Shown: positions 51,565 to 61,092, counted from the stretch's first letter. The stretch is 64,000 nucleotides of DNA from Sphingomonas faeni (GCF_024273235.1 NZ_JANBVH010000014.1:48783-112782); one strand, 5' to 3'. Made by a program: numbers and translations. The notes: generated by a model from the letters alone, not told the origin.

Positions 51565-52809
51565 TCACCCCTTGATGAGGATTGCGTCGGACGGCAGGAT
51601 GCGATCGAGGAACGGCAGGATTGCTGCTCCGACCGCAGGTGCATCTCTCGACAGACTGGCCCGAGCGATCGGCGCCAATGTTGGCATACCGTGCGCGGCG
51701 GCTACGAGCTTGCGATACGACGCTGCTGCAAGCTGGTCGAGCACATCATCCGGCAGACGCCCGCCGACTAGCACCACCGCGGGATTGACCAGACAGTTCA
51801 CCGCCCTCAGCGCCGGCACCAACTCATCCGACGCGCAATCCACCCATGCATCAACATGCGGCGCGAACGCGATCGGAAAGGGCTGGGTGGGGTCGATCCC
51901 GGCAAGGACCAAGCCCGCAGCCTCGAGCCGGGTGGACAATGCCGACAGCGATACGACGTCCTGCAACACGCGTGTCGGATCCGCCGCAAGCGGCAGAAAG
52001 CCGATCTCCCCACTCCGCGCGTTCGCACCACGGTAATAGGCGCCGTCGATCACCACACCACCGCCCAGCCCCGCGCTGACGAGAATGTAGAAGAAGCTGA
52101 CATGATCGTGGCCGTCGCCGAACTGGGCCTCTCCGATCGCGGCCGCGGCGGCGTCGTTGTCGGTGTGGATGGACCAGGGGGCTACTTCAACGAGGAGTTT
52201 GCGGAGGTCGACATCGCCCCAGCGGTCGTAGTTGGGCGGCCGGTGCGGCAGGTCGACCTGCCCCAGATCGTCGGGCAGCGCGACCCCGACCCCCAGCACC
52301 CGGTCGATCCGGATCACGCCGGCACGGCGGATCTCCTCCATCCCCTCGCCGACGATCCGCACCACGTCCTCGGGCATCGCGAAAGCGACCTGCCGCGTGA
52401 ACCGCGACCGCACCGTCCCCGCCAGATCCAGCGACACGAGCGTCACATGATCGCGGTCGATGTTCAGCCCGATCGAAAAACACCCCTCCGGATTGATCCG
52501 CAACCGCGTCGCGGGCTGTCCGCGCCCCCCGAACCGTCGCCCCGCATCGACGATGAGCTCGGCCTCGAACAAGCGCCCCGTTATATTGGCGATCGTCGGC
52601 GAGGTGAGATTGGTCATCGCCGCGATCTCGTTGCGGGTGATGTCCGGGTTGCGCCGGATCACCTGAAGGACCACCCGCTGATTATAGTCCCCCGCCCGCT
52701 CCAGATTGGTCCCCGAAAGGCTGGGTCCGAGCCGCACGGCGCGATCATTGGCCGTCACGCTGCCGTGACCCGACAGATCCAGTTCCGAGAAATCCATCGG
52801 TTTGCTCAC
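51565..52809 (-). CDS. ROK-family transcriptional regulator (NagC/XylR type)
   Basis: Regulator of 414 aa. The N-terminal winged helix-turn-helix is NQRVVLQVIRRNPDITRNEIAAMTNLTSPTIANIT. The ROK sugar-kinase-like domain includes IHTDNDAAAAAIGEAQFG and SAGLGGGVVIDGAYYRGAN, with GEIGFLPL following. The usual zinc-binding CxCGxxGC cluster is not evident, so it probably senses a sugar without the kinase-type zinc motif. It overlaps the halogenase 3 gene by 4 bp (ATGA), so it is co-transcribed with the receptor and probably controls that operon. Confidence 0.92.
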   Translation of the reverse strand: MSKPMDFSELDLSGHGSVTANDRAVRLGPSLSGTNLERAGDYNQRVVLQVIRRNPDITRNEIAAMTNLTSPTIANITGRLFEAELIVDAGRRFGGRGQPATRLRINPEGCFSIGLNIDRDHVTLVSLDLAGTVRSRFTRQVAFAMPEDVVRIVGEGMEEIRRAGVIRIDRVLGVGVALPDDLGQVDLPHRPPNYDRWGDVDLRKLLVEVAPWSIHTDNDAAAAAIGEAQFGDGHDHVSFFYILVSAGLGGGVVIDGAYYRGANARSGEIGFLPLAADPTRVLQDVVSLSALSTRLEAAGLVLAGIDPTQPFPIAFAPHVDAWVDCASDELVPALRAVNCLVNPAVVLVGGRLPDDVLDQLAAASYRKLVAAAHGMPTLAPIARASLSRDAPAVGAAILPFLDRILPSDAILIKG

Positions 52810-54362
52810 TTCGCTGGCGGGATCATGAAAGTCGGCGCGGCTTCGGACAGGCCGAGGAACGCCGCATGCGGCTCGGCAAGCGCGACGGCCTGCGCGATCG
52901 AATCCTTCATCCGCGCAAACGCTGCCTGAAGATCCGACACCGAGAAACGATCGGCCACCGGATCATGCGCCGCCGCATCGATGCCGAACCCCGCATACAT
53001 CGACAGCCAGCTGGGATCCTGAAACGATTCCCATTCGTACCGCACCAGATGCCCGCGCGCCTTGAACAGCCTGAGCTTGTGCGCCAGCGTCTCGGGCAGC
53101 GCGGTATCGCGGCAACGGTCCCACATCGCCTCGCCGTGCCGACCATTCGCCGCATAATGCAGCACCAGAAAATCGCGGATACGTTCATATTCCAGCGCGG
53201 TTGTCCGGTTGTATTCCTGCGCGAGCGCCGGATCGAACCGACGGTCGGGCAGCAAGGCCAGCAGCTTTTCAACCCCGGTCTGGATCAGCGTGATGCTGGT
53301 CGATTCCAGCGGCTCCATGAAGCCCGCGGCGAGCCCCAGCGCGACGCAATTCCCCTGCCAGAACGCGGTCCGCCGACCGGTGCGGAATCGTATGAGGTTC
53401 GGTTCGGCCAGCGCCTCCCCCTCCAGCCGGCCGCGCAACGTCGCGACCGCCTCGTCGTCGGACACATGCCGGCTGGCATAGACATACCCGTTGCCGACGC
53501 GGTGCTGGAGTGGGATCCGCCATTGCCACCCTGCCGCAAGCGCCGTGCTGCGGGTATACGGCGTCAGCGGCCCGGTCCGCGCGCAGGGGATGGCGACCGC
53601 CCGGTCGCACGGCAAGATGTTGCTCCAGTCCTCATACGGTACGCCGAGCGCCCCGCCGAGCAGGAGCGACCGGAATCCCGAGCAGTCGACGAACAAGTCG
53701 CCGTCGATCGCCTTGCCGCACGCGGTATCGACGCCGCGGATAAACCCGGTCGCATCGTTGACACGGACATCGGTGATCGTGGCGTCGATATGCTCGACAC
53801 CCCATTCGGCCGCCTTCTCCGCCAGGAAACGCGCGTACAGCCCCGCATCGAAATGCACCGCCCAATCGAAGAACAGCAGGTCGTGCACCGGCTTGTCGGT
53901 CGGCAGCATGAACAGGTTACGTTCGGCGAGCGCCGTCGCGAGACAATAGTCGGCCAACCGCGTCGGATGCCCCGCGGCGTTCATCTTGCGCCAGTAATGA
54001 TGGAACGCCACGCCGCGGGACCGCATCCCGTACAGGCCAAACGGGTGAAAAAAGCCTTCCCCCTTGCGGTGCCAGTCGACGAATTCGATGCCGAGCTTCG
54101 CCGTGCCCTGCGCCGCCGCCATCACCTCCTGCTCGGTGACGCCGATCTCCCGGAAGAAATCGCGGATACCCGGCACGGTCGCCTCGCCGACGCCGACGGT
54201 GCGAATGGCGCTGGATTCGACGACGGTGATCTTCACCGGCTGATGTTCGAGCCGACGCGCGAGCAGCGTCGCCGCCATCCACCCGGCCGTGCCTCCGCCA
54301 ACGATCACGATCGATCGCAGCGGTGCGCGGTCCGCTGCCGCTCCAAGCGGCCCGTTCGTCAT
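52806..54362 (-). CDS. flavin-dependent tryptophan-halogenase-like protein 3
   Basis: Halogenase-family protein of 518 aa. The ATG at 54362 has AAGGGGG 5 bp upstream; an earlier in-frame ATG at 54404 lies in a hairpin. FAD motif GGGTAGW at 22-28, catalytic lysine K89 in TAKLGIEFVDWHR, WQWRIP at 279-284 and E353 in GFMEPLESTSITL are all kept. It is closer to protein 1 than to protein 2 (shared STALAAGWQWRIPLQHR-like block). It lies between a TonB-dependent receptor and a ROK regulator, so the receptor-halogenase pairing occurs twice in the window. No signal peptide. Substrate unknown. Confidence 0.92.
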   Translation of the reverse strand: MTNGPLGAAADRAPLRSIVIVGGGTAGWMAATLLARRLEHQPVKITVVESSAIRTVGVGEATVPGIRDFFREIGVTEQEVMAAAQGTAKLGIEFVDWHRKGEGFFHPFGLYGMRSRGVAFHHYWRKMNAAGHPTRLADYCLATALAERNLFMLPTDKPVHDLLFFDWAVHFDAGLYARFLAEKAAEWGVEHIDATITDVRVNDATGFIRGVDTACGKAIDGDLFVDCSGFRSLLLGGALGVPYEDWSNILPCDRAVAIPCARTGPLTPYTRSTALAAGWQWRIPLQHRVGNGYVYASRHVSDDEAVATLRGRLEGEALAEPNLIRFRTGRRTAFWQGNCVALGLAAGFMEPLESTSITLIQTGVEKLLALLPDRRFDPALAQEYNRTTALEYERIRDFLVLHYAANGRHGEAMWDRCRDTALPETLAHKLRLFKARGHLVRYEWESFQDPSWLSMYAGFGIDAAAHDPVADRFSVSDLQAAFARMKDSIAQAVALAEPHAAFLGLSEAAPTFMIPPAK

Positions 54363-54393
54363 ACCGTCCCCCTTCTTCCCGTCACCCACACCG

Positions 54394-54426
54394 ATGCCCG
54401 TCATCCGAAAACAGGATGACGGGCAT
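54394..54426 (-). other. intercistronic hairpin between receptor and halogenase 3
   Basis: Perfect 13-bp stem ATGCCCGTCATCC / GGATGACGGGCAT around a 7-nt loop, lying 23 bp past the receptor stop and 31 bp before the halogenase start. No T-run follows. It has the same position as the hairpin at 15934-15957 in the alpha-glucan locus and probably protects or limits transcripts at the receptor/enzyme junction. Confidence 0.8.
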
Positions 54427-54449
54427 CATGTCCATGCCGATGCCGCGGA

Positions 54450-57400
54450 TCAGAACTTGAAGCGCGCGCCTGCCATGAACCGGCGCTCGTAGATGTTGTT
54501 GTAGGCCTTCGAATCCGGGAAGGTCAGATAGTATTTCTCATATTCGCCGGTCAGGTTCGATCCTTGCGCGTACAGCGTCAGGTTCTGCGTGAAGTCATAG
54601 CTGATCGAGGCGTCGATATAGTTGGTCGGCTGCTGATAGAGTTCGAGGCCCTGGATGCCGCCGAAATTCTGCTGCACCGCGCGCTTCGAGCGATAATTCC
54701 ATGCGACGCGCGCCTGGAAATGATCGTCCTGGTAGAAGCCCGCCAGGTTGGTCTGGATCTTCGAATTGTCCTGGAACGGGATCGCATCGCCCTTCAGATC
54801 GACCGCACCGGAATCGGACGGCGAATAGGTGATGTTGGCGTCGATGCCGAAGTTGGTCAGGATCGACGGCATGAACGCGAAGTCGTTGAACGACAGCTTG
54901 GCACCGGATTCGACGCCTTTCAGCGTACCGCCCTCGCCCTGGATCGGCGTGCTGATCGACACAGTGCGGTTGCGCACAACGCCGTCGTTATCGGGCAGGT
55001 CGGTACGGATGATGTTGCCCTGCTGGATAAAGCTGGCGACGTCGATGTAGAACGCACCGACGCTGATCAGGCTGCTGCGACCGATGTAATACTCCAGCGA
55101 CCCTTCGACGTTGGTGGCGCGCCACGGATCGAGGAACGGGTTGCCGTTCGAGCTGCCGCCGGTGACGCGGAACACGGGAGCCTGTCCGGGCGCGCCGGGC
55201 TGGATCGCGTAGGTCGGGTTGAGACCGCCGCCCCATTGGTTGAGGTCGAGCAGTGTCATGGTCTTCGAGAAGGCGGCACGCAGCTTCAGGTTCTGCGACA
55301 GTTCGAACGCAAGGTTAAACGCGGGCAGGAAGTCGGTGAAGCTGCGCTTGGTCTCGACCGTGCCGTTGCTCGCATTCGCCAGGCCATAGGGTCGCGGCGC
55401 CCCGGTCACGAACTGAGTAATGTCGAGCTTGGTGTTGATGATCTTCAGGCCGGCATTACCCGAAACCGGGATACCGAACACGTCACCCTTCACGTTAAGC
55501 TGCGCGTAGCCCGAAATCTGCTTCACGCCGACGTTGAACGAAGCGCCGGGATTCTGCACTTCGACGTTGCCGGGATAGAAGCTGTTCTGGAACGCCAGAG
55601 CGTTATCCATCACCTTGGGGTCGAGCACGTAGATCGGCGGCAGGCCGGCACCCGGCAGCGTGTACTGCTTGACCTGGCCGTTGAAGATCGGATCGCTCGC
55701 GTTGCGGACCACGCCGGCCGTATAGGCTTGGAACCCCGGCGTACCGAAGGTGCCCGACACGGCCGAGCAGGTCTGGTCGTTCATGCCCACGTCGAACGCC
55801 TTCCACTTCACGAGGCACCCGCCGGTCTGCGACGCCTGCCCCGCATAGAGCGGCGCGGCGCGGTCGAACTCGAAATCGTCGACCGATCGCTCGCTGTAGC
55901 GACCGCCAAAGGCGATGCTGACATTGTCGTTCGCCTCGTACGAGGCATCGCCGCGGACCAGCTTCAAATCACCCTTGCGCCTATAATTGCCCTCCGACGA
56001 AGTCGTCTTCATCGCGTAATTGTTGATGTCGCCGAGCAGGCCGGTCAACTGCGCCGGCAGTGTGAACACTGGCTGGTTACCCGTGAAATCCACGGTGGCG
56101 GGCAAGGATGCAGTGCCCGCGACAGTGTTGACCACGTAGCCGGCGGGATTGAACGCAACGTCGCCGGTGGGATAATGGCCGACACCGCCAGGCTGCCACT
56201 GCGCGCCGTTGGACGGGCTGAACTGCAAATAGCTCTGGTCGTAGTTGGAATAGGCCTTGCCGTAGATGCCGCGCAGGCTCGCCTTGAAGCGACCGCCATT
56301 GTCGTATTTTAACTCGACATTGTAGTTCTGCGACTGCGATTCAAAGCGATCGTTCTGCGCGTAGGAATCGAAGTTGCCGAGGTCGTAATTATAGACTTGG
56401 GTCGTGTTGAGATTGTAATCGCGCGAGACTGTCTGGTTGAGGGAGTTGGTTGCGGTCTGCGTGACGATCGATCCGGTATCGCGCGACTGACCGGGTACGA
56501 ACTCGGCCGCCTGCCAGTTGACGTTCTGCATCTGGATGCCGGCGGTGCGGTCATTCTCGTTCTGGCGCGTGAAGAACGCATCTGCGTTCAGCGTCAGCGC
56601 GTCGCTGATCTCCCACTGCGCGGAGGCGTTGATGCCGATCCGCTCGCGCTGGTTGACCTTGTCCCAGGCCGTGAAGCCCTGCGGCACGATGAAGATGTCG
56701 TTCGCATCGCCGTCGCCGTTCACGTCGCGGCCGGTGCCGACGATCGTGCCCTTGGGGCGATTGGCCGGCGAGAAGCCGCTGCTCAGGTTGACGTCGCCGG
56801 TCGGGTTGGCCTCGGTGTTGAACTGCTCGTTGTGGAGCGCCGCGCCGTAACCCTCCTGAATGCCGTTGTGCGAGTTCGACAGATGCAGGTTCGAATAGGC
56901 TCCCGACACCAGGAAGCCGAACTTCTCGCCATGGAAGCCGAACAGGCCGTTCAGGTTCGGATCGAATTCCTTGGTCTTGTCGCCATACGCGCCCTCGGCC
57001 GCGGCGGCGAAGGTGAAGCCCTTCTTCAGGTCGAACGGACGCCGCGTGCGCAGATTGACGGTGCCGGTGATGCCCGCGTTCAGGAGGTCCGCGGTGCTCG
57101 ACTTGATGACGTCGGCGCCGGCGAACAACTGCGACGGGATGTCGTTGAAGTTCGGCTGGATCGTCGTGATCGACTGCGCGCCGAGATAGGCCTCGCCGTT
57201 GAGCAGCGTCGTCACCTGCGGCAGGCCGCGGATGTTGATGGCTGCACCCTCGCCCGCGTCGCGGCGGATCTGGACGCCCGGGATACGCTGGAGCGAATCC
57301 GAGATCGTCACGTCGGGAAGCTTGCCGATGTCCTCGGCGGAGATCGAGTCGGTCACCGATGCGGCATCGCGCTTCAAATTGACTGCCCGCTGCTGCGCGC

Positions 57401-57650
57401 CGCGGATGCCGGTGACGACGATGTCGGCCCCTTCGGCTCCCGCGTCGCTGGTCGGCGTGCTGGGGTTCTGCGCTTCGCTCGACTGGTCGGCCGCAACCGC
57501 CGTGGGAGACGCCGCCTGGTCGGTCGGCGCCGACTGAAGAACGCCTTGCGTGGTCGACGTCTGCTGGGCGTTCGCCGCTCCACCATAAGCGAGGGCAGTG
57601 ACCGACGCGGCCATCATCAGTATCGTCTTGGACTGTACGCGGGAATTCAC
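54450..57650 (-). CDS. TonB-dependent receptor
   Basis: Outer-membrane receptor of 1066 aa. The start is taken as GTG 57650, since GGAGGAG (57658-57664) lies 7 bp upstream and the signal peptide (TILMMAASVTALAYGGAANA) follows; the upstream ATG 57671 has no ribosome site. The plug begins DIVVTGIRGAQQRAVNLKRD and includes GKLPDVTISDSLQRIPGVQI and INIRGLPQVTTLLNGEAYLG. The barrel ends ERRFMAGARFKF. It is the first gene of a three-gene operon with halogenase 3 and the ROK regulator. No glycosidase lies in the operon, so the ligand is not indicated by context beyond a probable sugar. Confidence 0.95.
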   Translation of the reverse strand: MNSRVQSKTILMMAASVTALAYGGAANAQQTSTTQGVLQSAPTDQAASPTAVAADQSSEAQNPSTPTSDAGAEGADIVVTGIRGAQQRAVNLKRDAASVTDSISAEDIGKLPDVTISDSLQRIPGVQIRRDAGEGAAINIRGLPQVTTLLNGEAYLGAQSITTIQPNFNDIPSQLFAGADVIKSSTADLLNAGITGTVNLRTRRPFDLKKGFTFAAAAEGAYGDKTKEFDPNLNGLFGFHGEKFGFLVSGAYSNLHLSNSHNGIQEGYGAALHNEQFNTEANPTGDVNLSSGFSPANRPKGTIVGTGRDVNGDGDANDIFIVPQGFTAWDKVNQRERIGINASAQWEISDALTLNADAFFTRQNENDRTAGIQMQNVNWQAAEFVPGQSRDTGSIVTQTATNSLNQTVSRDYNLNTTQVYNYDLGNFDSYAQNDRFESQSQNYNVELKYDNGGRFKASLRGIYGKAYSNYDQSYLQFSPSNGAQWQPGGVGHYPTGDVAFNPAGYVVNTVAGTASLPATVDFTGNQPVFTLPAQLTGLLGDINNYAMKTTSSEGNYRRKGDLKLVRGDASYEANDNVSIAFGGRYSERSVDDFEFDRAAPLYAGQASQTGGCLVKWKAFDVGMNDQTCSAVSGTFGTPGFQAYTAGVVRNASDPIFNGQVKQYTLPGAGLPPIYVLDPKVMDNALAFQNSFYPGNVEVQNPGASFNVGVKQISGYAQLNVKGDVFGIPVSGNAGLKIINTKLDITQFVTGAPRPYGLANASNGTVETKRSFTDFLPAFNLAFELSQNLKLRAAFSKTMTLLDLNQWGGGLNPTYAIQPGAPGQAPVFRVTGGSSNGNPFLDPWRATNVEGSLEYYIGRSSLISVGAFYIDVASFIQQGNIIRTDLPDNDGVVRNRTVSISTPIQGEGGTLKGVESGAKLSFNDFAFMPSILTNFGIDANITYSPSDSGAVDLKGDAIPFQDNSKIQTNLAGFYQDDHFQARVAWNYRSKRAVQQNFGGIQGLELYQQPTNYIDASISYDFTQNLTLYAQGSNLTGEYEKYYLTFPDSKAYNNIYERRFMAGARFKF

Positions 57651-58047
57651 GGGCGTTCTCCTCCGAGCCATTGCGGACCACCATTGCTGGCGATCACTCC
57701 ACTTGGCGTTCGGAAGTATCTGGCTGAGCAGCGCACACGCGCTCAGCACCCCTCTCCCTGCACCAATCGCGACTTATCGTCGTCTAGAAGCGCAGGAACT
57801 TTCGCGGACGTTGGCGTCGTCGTCAATTAAATAATGCAAGTTGCTTTAGTTGATGCCGTAGTCGCTGGAATTGGTCATGGTTGACGGACGGATGCTGGAA
57901 TTGCTGCGGGCTCGGAGTGCCGCGTGTCGATCCGCCATGGGTCGCCGTGTTGCGGGGGTTGCCTCGACGGTGCAGCCAGCGCGCGGTTCCGCCTATGGAT
58001 TTGCCTGAAACGCTTGCAACGATGCTTCCCGGCGCGACCTCGACAGG
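57651..58047. other. intergenic region upstream of the second TonB-receptor operon
   Basis: 397 bp between the receptor start and the small gene at 58048, both on the minus strand. It must contain the receptor promoter and probably the ROK operator. A short AT-rich patch (around 57825-57855) stands out. No symmetric operator or terminator was convincing. Open frames on either strand here are short and Arg/Cys-rich and were not accepted. Confidence 0.5.
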
Positions 58048-58218
58048 TCAGATCTTCTGCGACTTCAGGGCGTCGATTCGGTCGCGGATGCAGTTCAGGC
58101 TTTCATCGAGCTTTGCCGCGATCATGAACTCGCCTTGTTCGTCGACGATGGTAAGCGCCTCGTGCACCACACCGGCGACATAGGTCAGCCTGGCGATCGG
58201 GTCGGTATTGTTACGCAT
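58048..58218 (-). CDS. small hypothetical protein
   Basis: Protein of 56 aa starting MRNNTDPIARLTYVAGVVHE. The composition is balanced and it looks alpha-helical (AAKLDESLNCIRDRIDALKS), unlike the Arg-rich shadow frames around it. An in-frame ATG at 58287 would give 79 aa, but the added part is less convincing. I do not recognise the family. It is divergent from the winged-helix gene at 58383, which might be regulatory in meaning. Confidence 0.55.
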   Translation of the reverse strand: MRNNTDPIARLTYVAGVVHEALTIVDEQGEFMIAAKLDESLNCIRDRIDALKSQKI

Positions 58219-58382
58219 GCAGCAGCCTATTGCAGCCAATATGATGAGCGGACCTTGGGTAACGTAAACGCCATGGTCGTGTGCCACGTGCCGGTAGAAA
58301 ATGAAACCAGTTGCAACATGACAGATTCTTCATCAACTTGCCGCGGCGTGGCTGCGACGGGCGGCATCAGGAGGCAAGGGCG

Positions 58383-58781
58383 ATGGCGGGCACCGTGGCA
58401 ACGATATTCGTCGCACCGAACGACTTGGGACCTGCCGAGCTTTTATCCTGTGCATACAGCATGCTGGCGGCCCGCAAGGCGCTGCATGGCCCGTTGCCGT
58501 CGGCTATCCTCGCGGATCCGGCACTCGACATCCTTCTGAAGCTGGTCGTCGGGCGGGGCGAACGCCGGGACGTGACGATCGACGAGCTTGCGCAGGGCAG
58601 CACGGTGCCGCAGTCGGTGATCCTGCGGTGGCTGAAGGTGCTCGAATGCGCGGGGACCGTCGACGTCACCGAGACCGAGGACCAGCGCCGGGTCTATGCA
58701 CTGTCCGATCGGGGCGTCGGGGAGATGGATGCTGCGCTGACCGCCGTGATCCGCTCGCAGATCGCCTTGCATGGAAACTAG
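58383..58781 (+). CDS. winged-helix (MarR-like) DNA-binding protein
   Basis: Small protein of 132 aa; ATG 58383 with GGAGG and AAGGGCG upstream. Residues about 55-115 look like a winged helix-turn-helix: VTIDELAQGSTVPQSVILRWLKVLECAGTVDVTETEDQRRVYALSD, with the wing at DQRRVYAL, as in MarR-type regulators. The N-terminal part (AELLSCAYSMLAARKALHG) is helical and could dimerise. It converges on the L,D-transpeptidase gene. No target can be named. Confidence 0.75.
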   Translation: MAGTVATIFVAPNDLGPAELLSCAYSMLAARKALHGPLPSAILADPALDILLKLVVGRGERRDVTIDELAQGSTVPQSVILRWLKVLECAGTVDVTETEDQRRVYALSDRGVGEMDAALTAVIRSQIALHGN

Positions 58782-58925
58782 ACGCTGATCCCGGCGACTT
58801 CGGTGATGGAGTCGAAAGGGCGTGCGGTCGAAAGGGCGTGCGGCCGACACGTCGCCCGCCCTCTCGTTCTGGTTGATATCCGATGACCGTCGCGTGCGCT
58901 CGCGCCGTGCATTCGGGCTCAGGCC

Positions 58926-60356
58926 TCAGGGACCGACATCGGCGGCGCCGGTCTGGACGCGCAAGGCCTTGCCGGCCTTGAAGCCCAGGGCCGCGCCGAC
59001 GCGGTCGTCCCAACCATAGGGGTCGTTGCGCACGATCGGCTCGCCGGCATCGTCGAACAATACCGTCTGGTAGAGCATCCGGACGGGGATCTGCCGCGGC
59101 AGCTTGACGAAGGTTTCCTTGCCGGTGGCGCGGGCCTGATGCCATTGGTCGAGCACGCCGCCATCCTTCGCCAATAGCTCGGCGAACCCGAGCGCATCGT
59201 CGACCCGGACGCAGCCATGGCTGCGCTGGCGCTGCACCATCGCGAACAGGGTCTTGGCGGGGGTGTCGTGCAGGTAGATGGCGTGGTCGTTCTGCATGTC
59301 GAACTTGACCAGGCCGAGCGAATTCTTCGGCCCCGGCTGCTGCACGATCCAGCCGTTCTTCCAGACCATGTTGTTCGCCTTGAGGTATCCGGCGCCCTTT
59401 TTTGCGATGTCCTTTTCCTGGATCGAGCGGGGCACCGTCCAGGTCGGGTTCGCCACCAGCCGGAAGATCGGCGAGCCCAGTTGGGGCGTCTCCGTGTCGG
59501 GCTCGCCGACGATCACCTTGCGGCTGTCGGCGATCTTGCCGTCGCGCCAATAGGTCAGCCGTGCCGCCGCGATGTTGACGTCGATCCGCGTCGCCGCCGG
59601 GGTGCGTTCCAGCCAGCGCAACCGCTCCATCGCGACGGCGATCGCGCGGGCGCGGTCGACGTCCGACATATTGAGGATCGCCAGCGCTTCGCTGCCGATG
59701 ATGCCGTCGGGCTTCATGCCGTAATCCGCCTGCATCCGGCGCACCGCGTCGACCATCGCCGGCCCATAGCGATCGCCCTGCGCGGCATCGGCACCGAGAT
59801 AGTCGAGGACGACCAGTTCGCGCGCGATAACCAGCAGGCGGGGATCGGTCGCGTTCGGCTCGATCGCCTTGCCGGTGACCGCGATGTCGGCGACGGGCGC
59901 CGCCGGTCGCCGCCGGAGTTCGAGATAGGCGCTCGACAGCTTGGCGTAATTGGCATCGTGGGGCGCGAGGCTGTCGAGCCACGCGGTCAGATCGCCGGCG
60001 CGCAGTGCGGCGGCCAGGCCCGCCTTCAGATCGGGCGCCGGGCGCGGCACGGTATAGACGTCGTAGAGCTTGGCCGGATCCGACGCACCGCGCGCCAGGG
60101 CGCCTGCAAAGCGCAACGCCTGCGCGGTCGGGTCGCCATCCTTGCCGGAGGTGGCGCCGAAATCGACATGATCGAGGCCGTGCGCGGCGCGGGCATCGAT
60201 CGCCTTGCGCAGTTGCTGCGTCGTCCGGTCGCTCCACTGCGCGGGCGTGGTCGCCGCATCCGTGCTCGACGCCTCGTTCTGGTTCGGCACGACGTTGACG
60301 CTGCACGCCGACAGCATGAGCCCCAAGGCCAGCGATTTTCCGACTGTTGAACGCAC
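58926..60356 (-). CDS. L,D-transpeptidase (YcbB-like) lipoprotein
   Basis: Peptidoglycan cross-linking enzyme of 476 aa. GTG 60356 is chosen because GGGAG lies 6 bp upstream and a lipoprotein signal follows directly (SLALGLMLSACS, lipobox LSAC). The N-terminal helical part and a peptidoglycan-binding-like segment (MVDAVRRMQADYGMKPDGIIG) come before the YkuD domain with RSHGCVRVDDALGFAELL; the catalytic Cys is C382. YcbB-like enzymes make 3-3 cross-links in the periplasm. It is divergent from the DUF882 peptidase gene, another murein enzyme. Confidence 0.93.
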   Translation of the reverse strand: MRSTVGKSLALGLMLSACSVNVVPNQNEASSTDAATTPAQWSDRTTQQLRKAIDARAAHGLDHVDFGATSGKDGDPTAQALRFAGALARGASDPAKLYDVYTVPRPAPDLKAGLAAALRAGDLTAWLDSLAPHDANYAKLSSAYLELRRRPAAPVADIAVTGKAIEPNATDPRLLVIARELVVLDYLGADAAQGDRYGPAMVDAVRRMQADYGMKPDGIIGSEALAILNMSDVDRARAIAVAMERLRWLERTPAATRIDVNIAAARLTYWRDGKIADSRKVIVGEPDTETPQLGSPIFRLVANPTWTVPRSIQEKDIAKKGAGYLKANNMVWKNGWIVQQPGPKNSLGLVKFDMQNDHAIYLHDTPAKTLFAMVQRQRSHGCVRVDDALGFAELLAKDGGVLDQWHQARATGKETFVKLPRQIPVRMLYQTVLFDDAGEPIVRNDPYGWDDRVGAALGFKAGKALRVQTGAADVGP

Positions 60357-60525
60357 ACCATACTCCCAGATTCGCTTGGACACCGCGCTGCCGATCAGCC
60401 TGCTCCGAATGCACGCCGACCGATGACAATCGGGTGAACGGGTCATGCGGTACGACAGACGCCGGCCAATGCGTAGTGGGTAAACGGACGAGCAAGGACG
60501 ATGGCCCTAGGGTGCAGGCAATCTT

Positions 60526-61092
60526 TTGAGTGGAACCGATATCTTGCCCAACGCCTTGCTTTCCCGCCGCGATCTGCTGAACGGCGGGACCGCGGCCCTC
60601 GTCATGGCGGCCTTGTCCGAACGCGCGTCCGCGCGGTCGCCCGAGCGTCGCCTTGCGCTGTTCAATGCCAATACCGGCGAGCGGTACGATGCCTGTTTCT
60701 TCGCCAACGGCCGCTACCGCGCGGACGGCCTCGCCGAGCTGAACCACGCGATGCGGGACTGGCGCACGGGGGCCACGCGAACCATGGACCCGAAACTCCT
60801 CGACCTGCTGGTGCACGTCCGCGACCGCCTCGACGTGTCGTCGCACAAGCCGCTACGGCTGGTCTCGGCCTACCGCAGTCCGAAGACGAATGGGCGGATG
60901 CATGCCCGATCGCACGGCGTCGCCAGCAAGAGCCAGCACATGCTCGGCAAGGCGACCGACATCGCCATCCCCGGCGTGCACCTGAACCGCCTCCGCGATG
61001 CCGCGCTGTCGCTGCGCGCAGGCGGCGTCGGCTATTATCCGCACGACGGCTTCGTGCATGTCGACACGGGCGCCCTGCGTCACTGGAGCTGA
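60526..61092 (+). CDS. DUF882 / YcbK-family M15-like peptidase with Tat signal
   Basis: Protein of 188 aa starting at TTG 60526, the only start that keeps the twin-arginine signal (LSRRDLLNGGTAALVMAALS). The M15_2 domain shows SAYRSPKTNGRM, then SHGVASKSQHMLGKATDIAI with the zinc-ligand His and Asp, and the closing HVDTGALRHWS. In Escherichia coli the YcbK homologue (MepK) is a murein endopeptidase that cleaves 3-3 cross-links, which fits the divergent L,D-transpeptidase neighbour. Length is normal. The start codon is uncertain. Confidence 0.88.
   Translation: MSGTDILPNALLSRRDLLNGGTAALVMAALSERASARSPERRLALFNANTGERYDACFFANGRYRADGLAELNHAMRDWRTGATRTMDPKLLDLLVHVRDRLDVSSHKPLRLVSAYRSPKTNGRMHARSHGVASKSQHMLGKATDIAIPGVHLNRLRDAALSLRAGGVGYYPHDGFVHVDTGALRHWS

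Noticed and set aside
51394..51771. 125-codon plus-strand frame between the autotransporter and ROK genes
   Set aside because: It extends antisense into the ROK gene and has an Arg/Cys/Gln-rich composition without a domain.
57881..58183. 100-codon plus-strand frame upstream of the winged-helix gene
   Set aside because: Antisense to the more protein-like small gene at 58048-58218 and of low-complexity Cys/Ser/Pro content.
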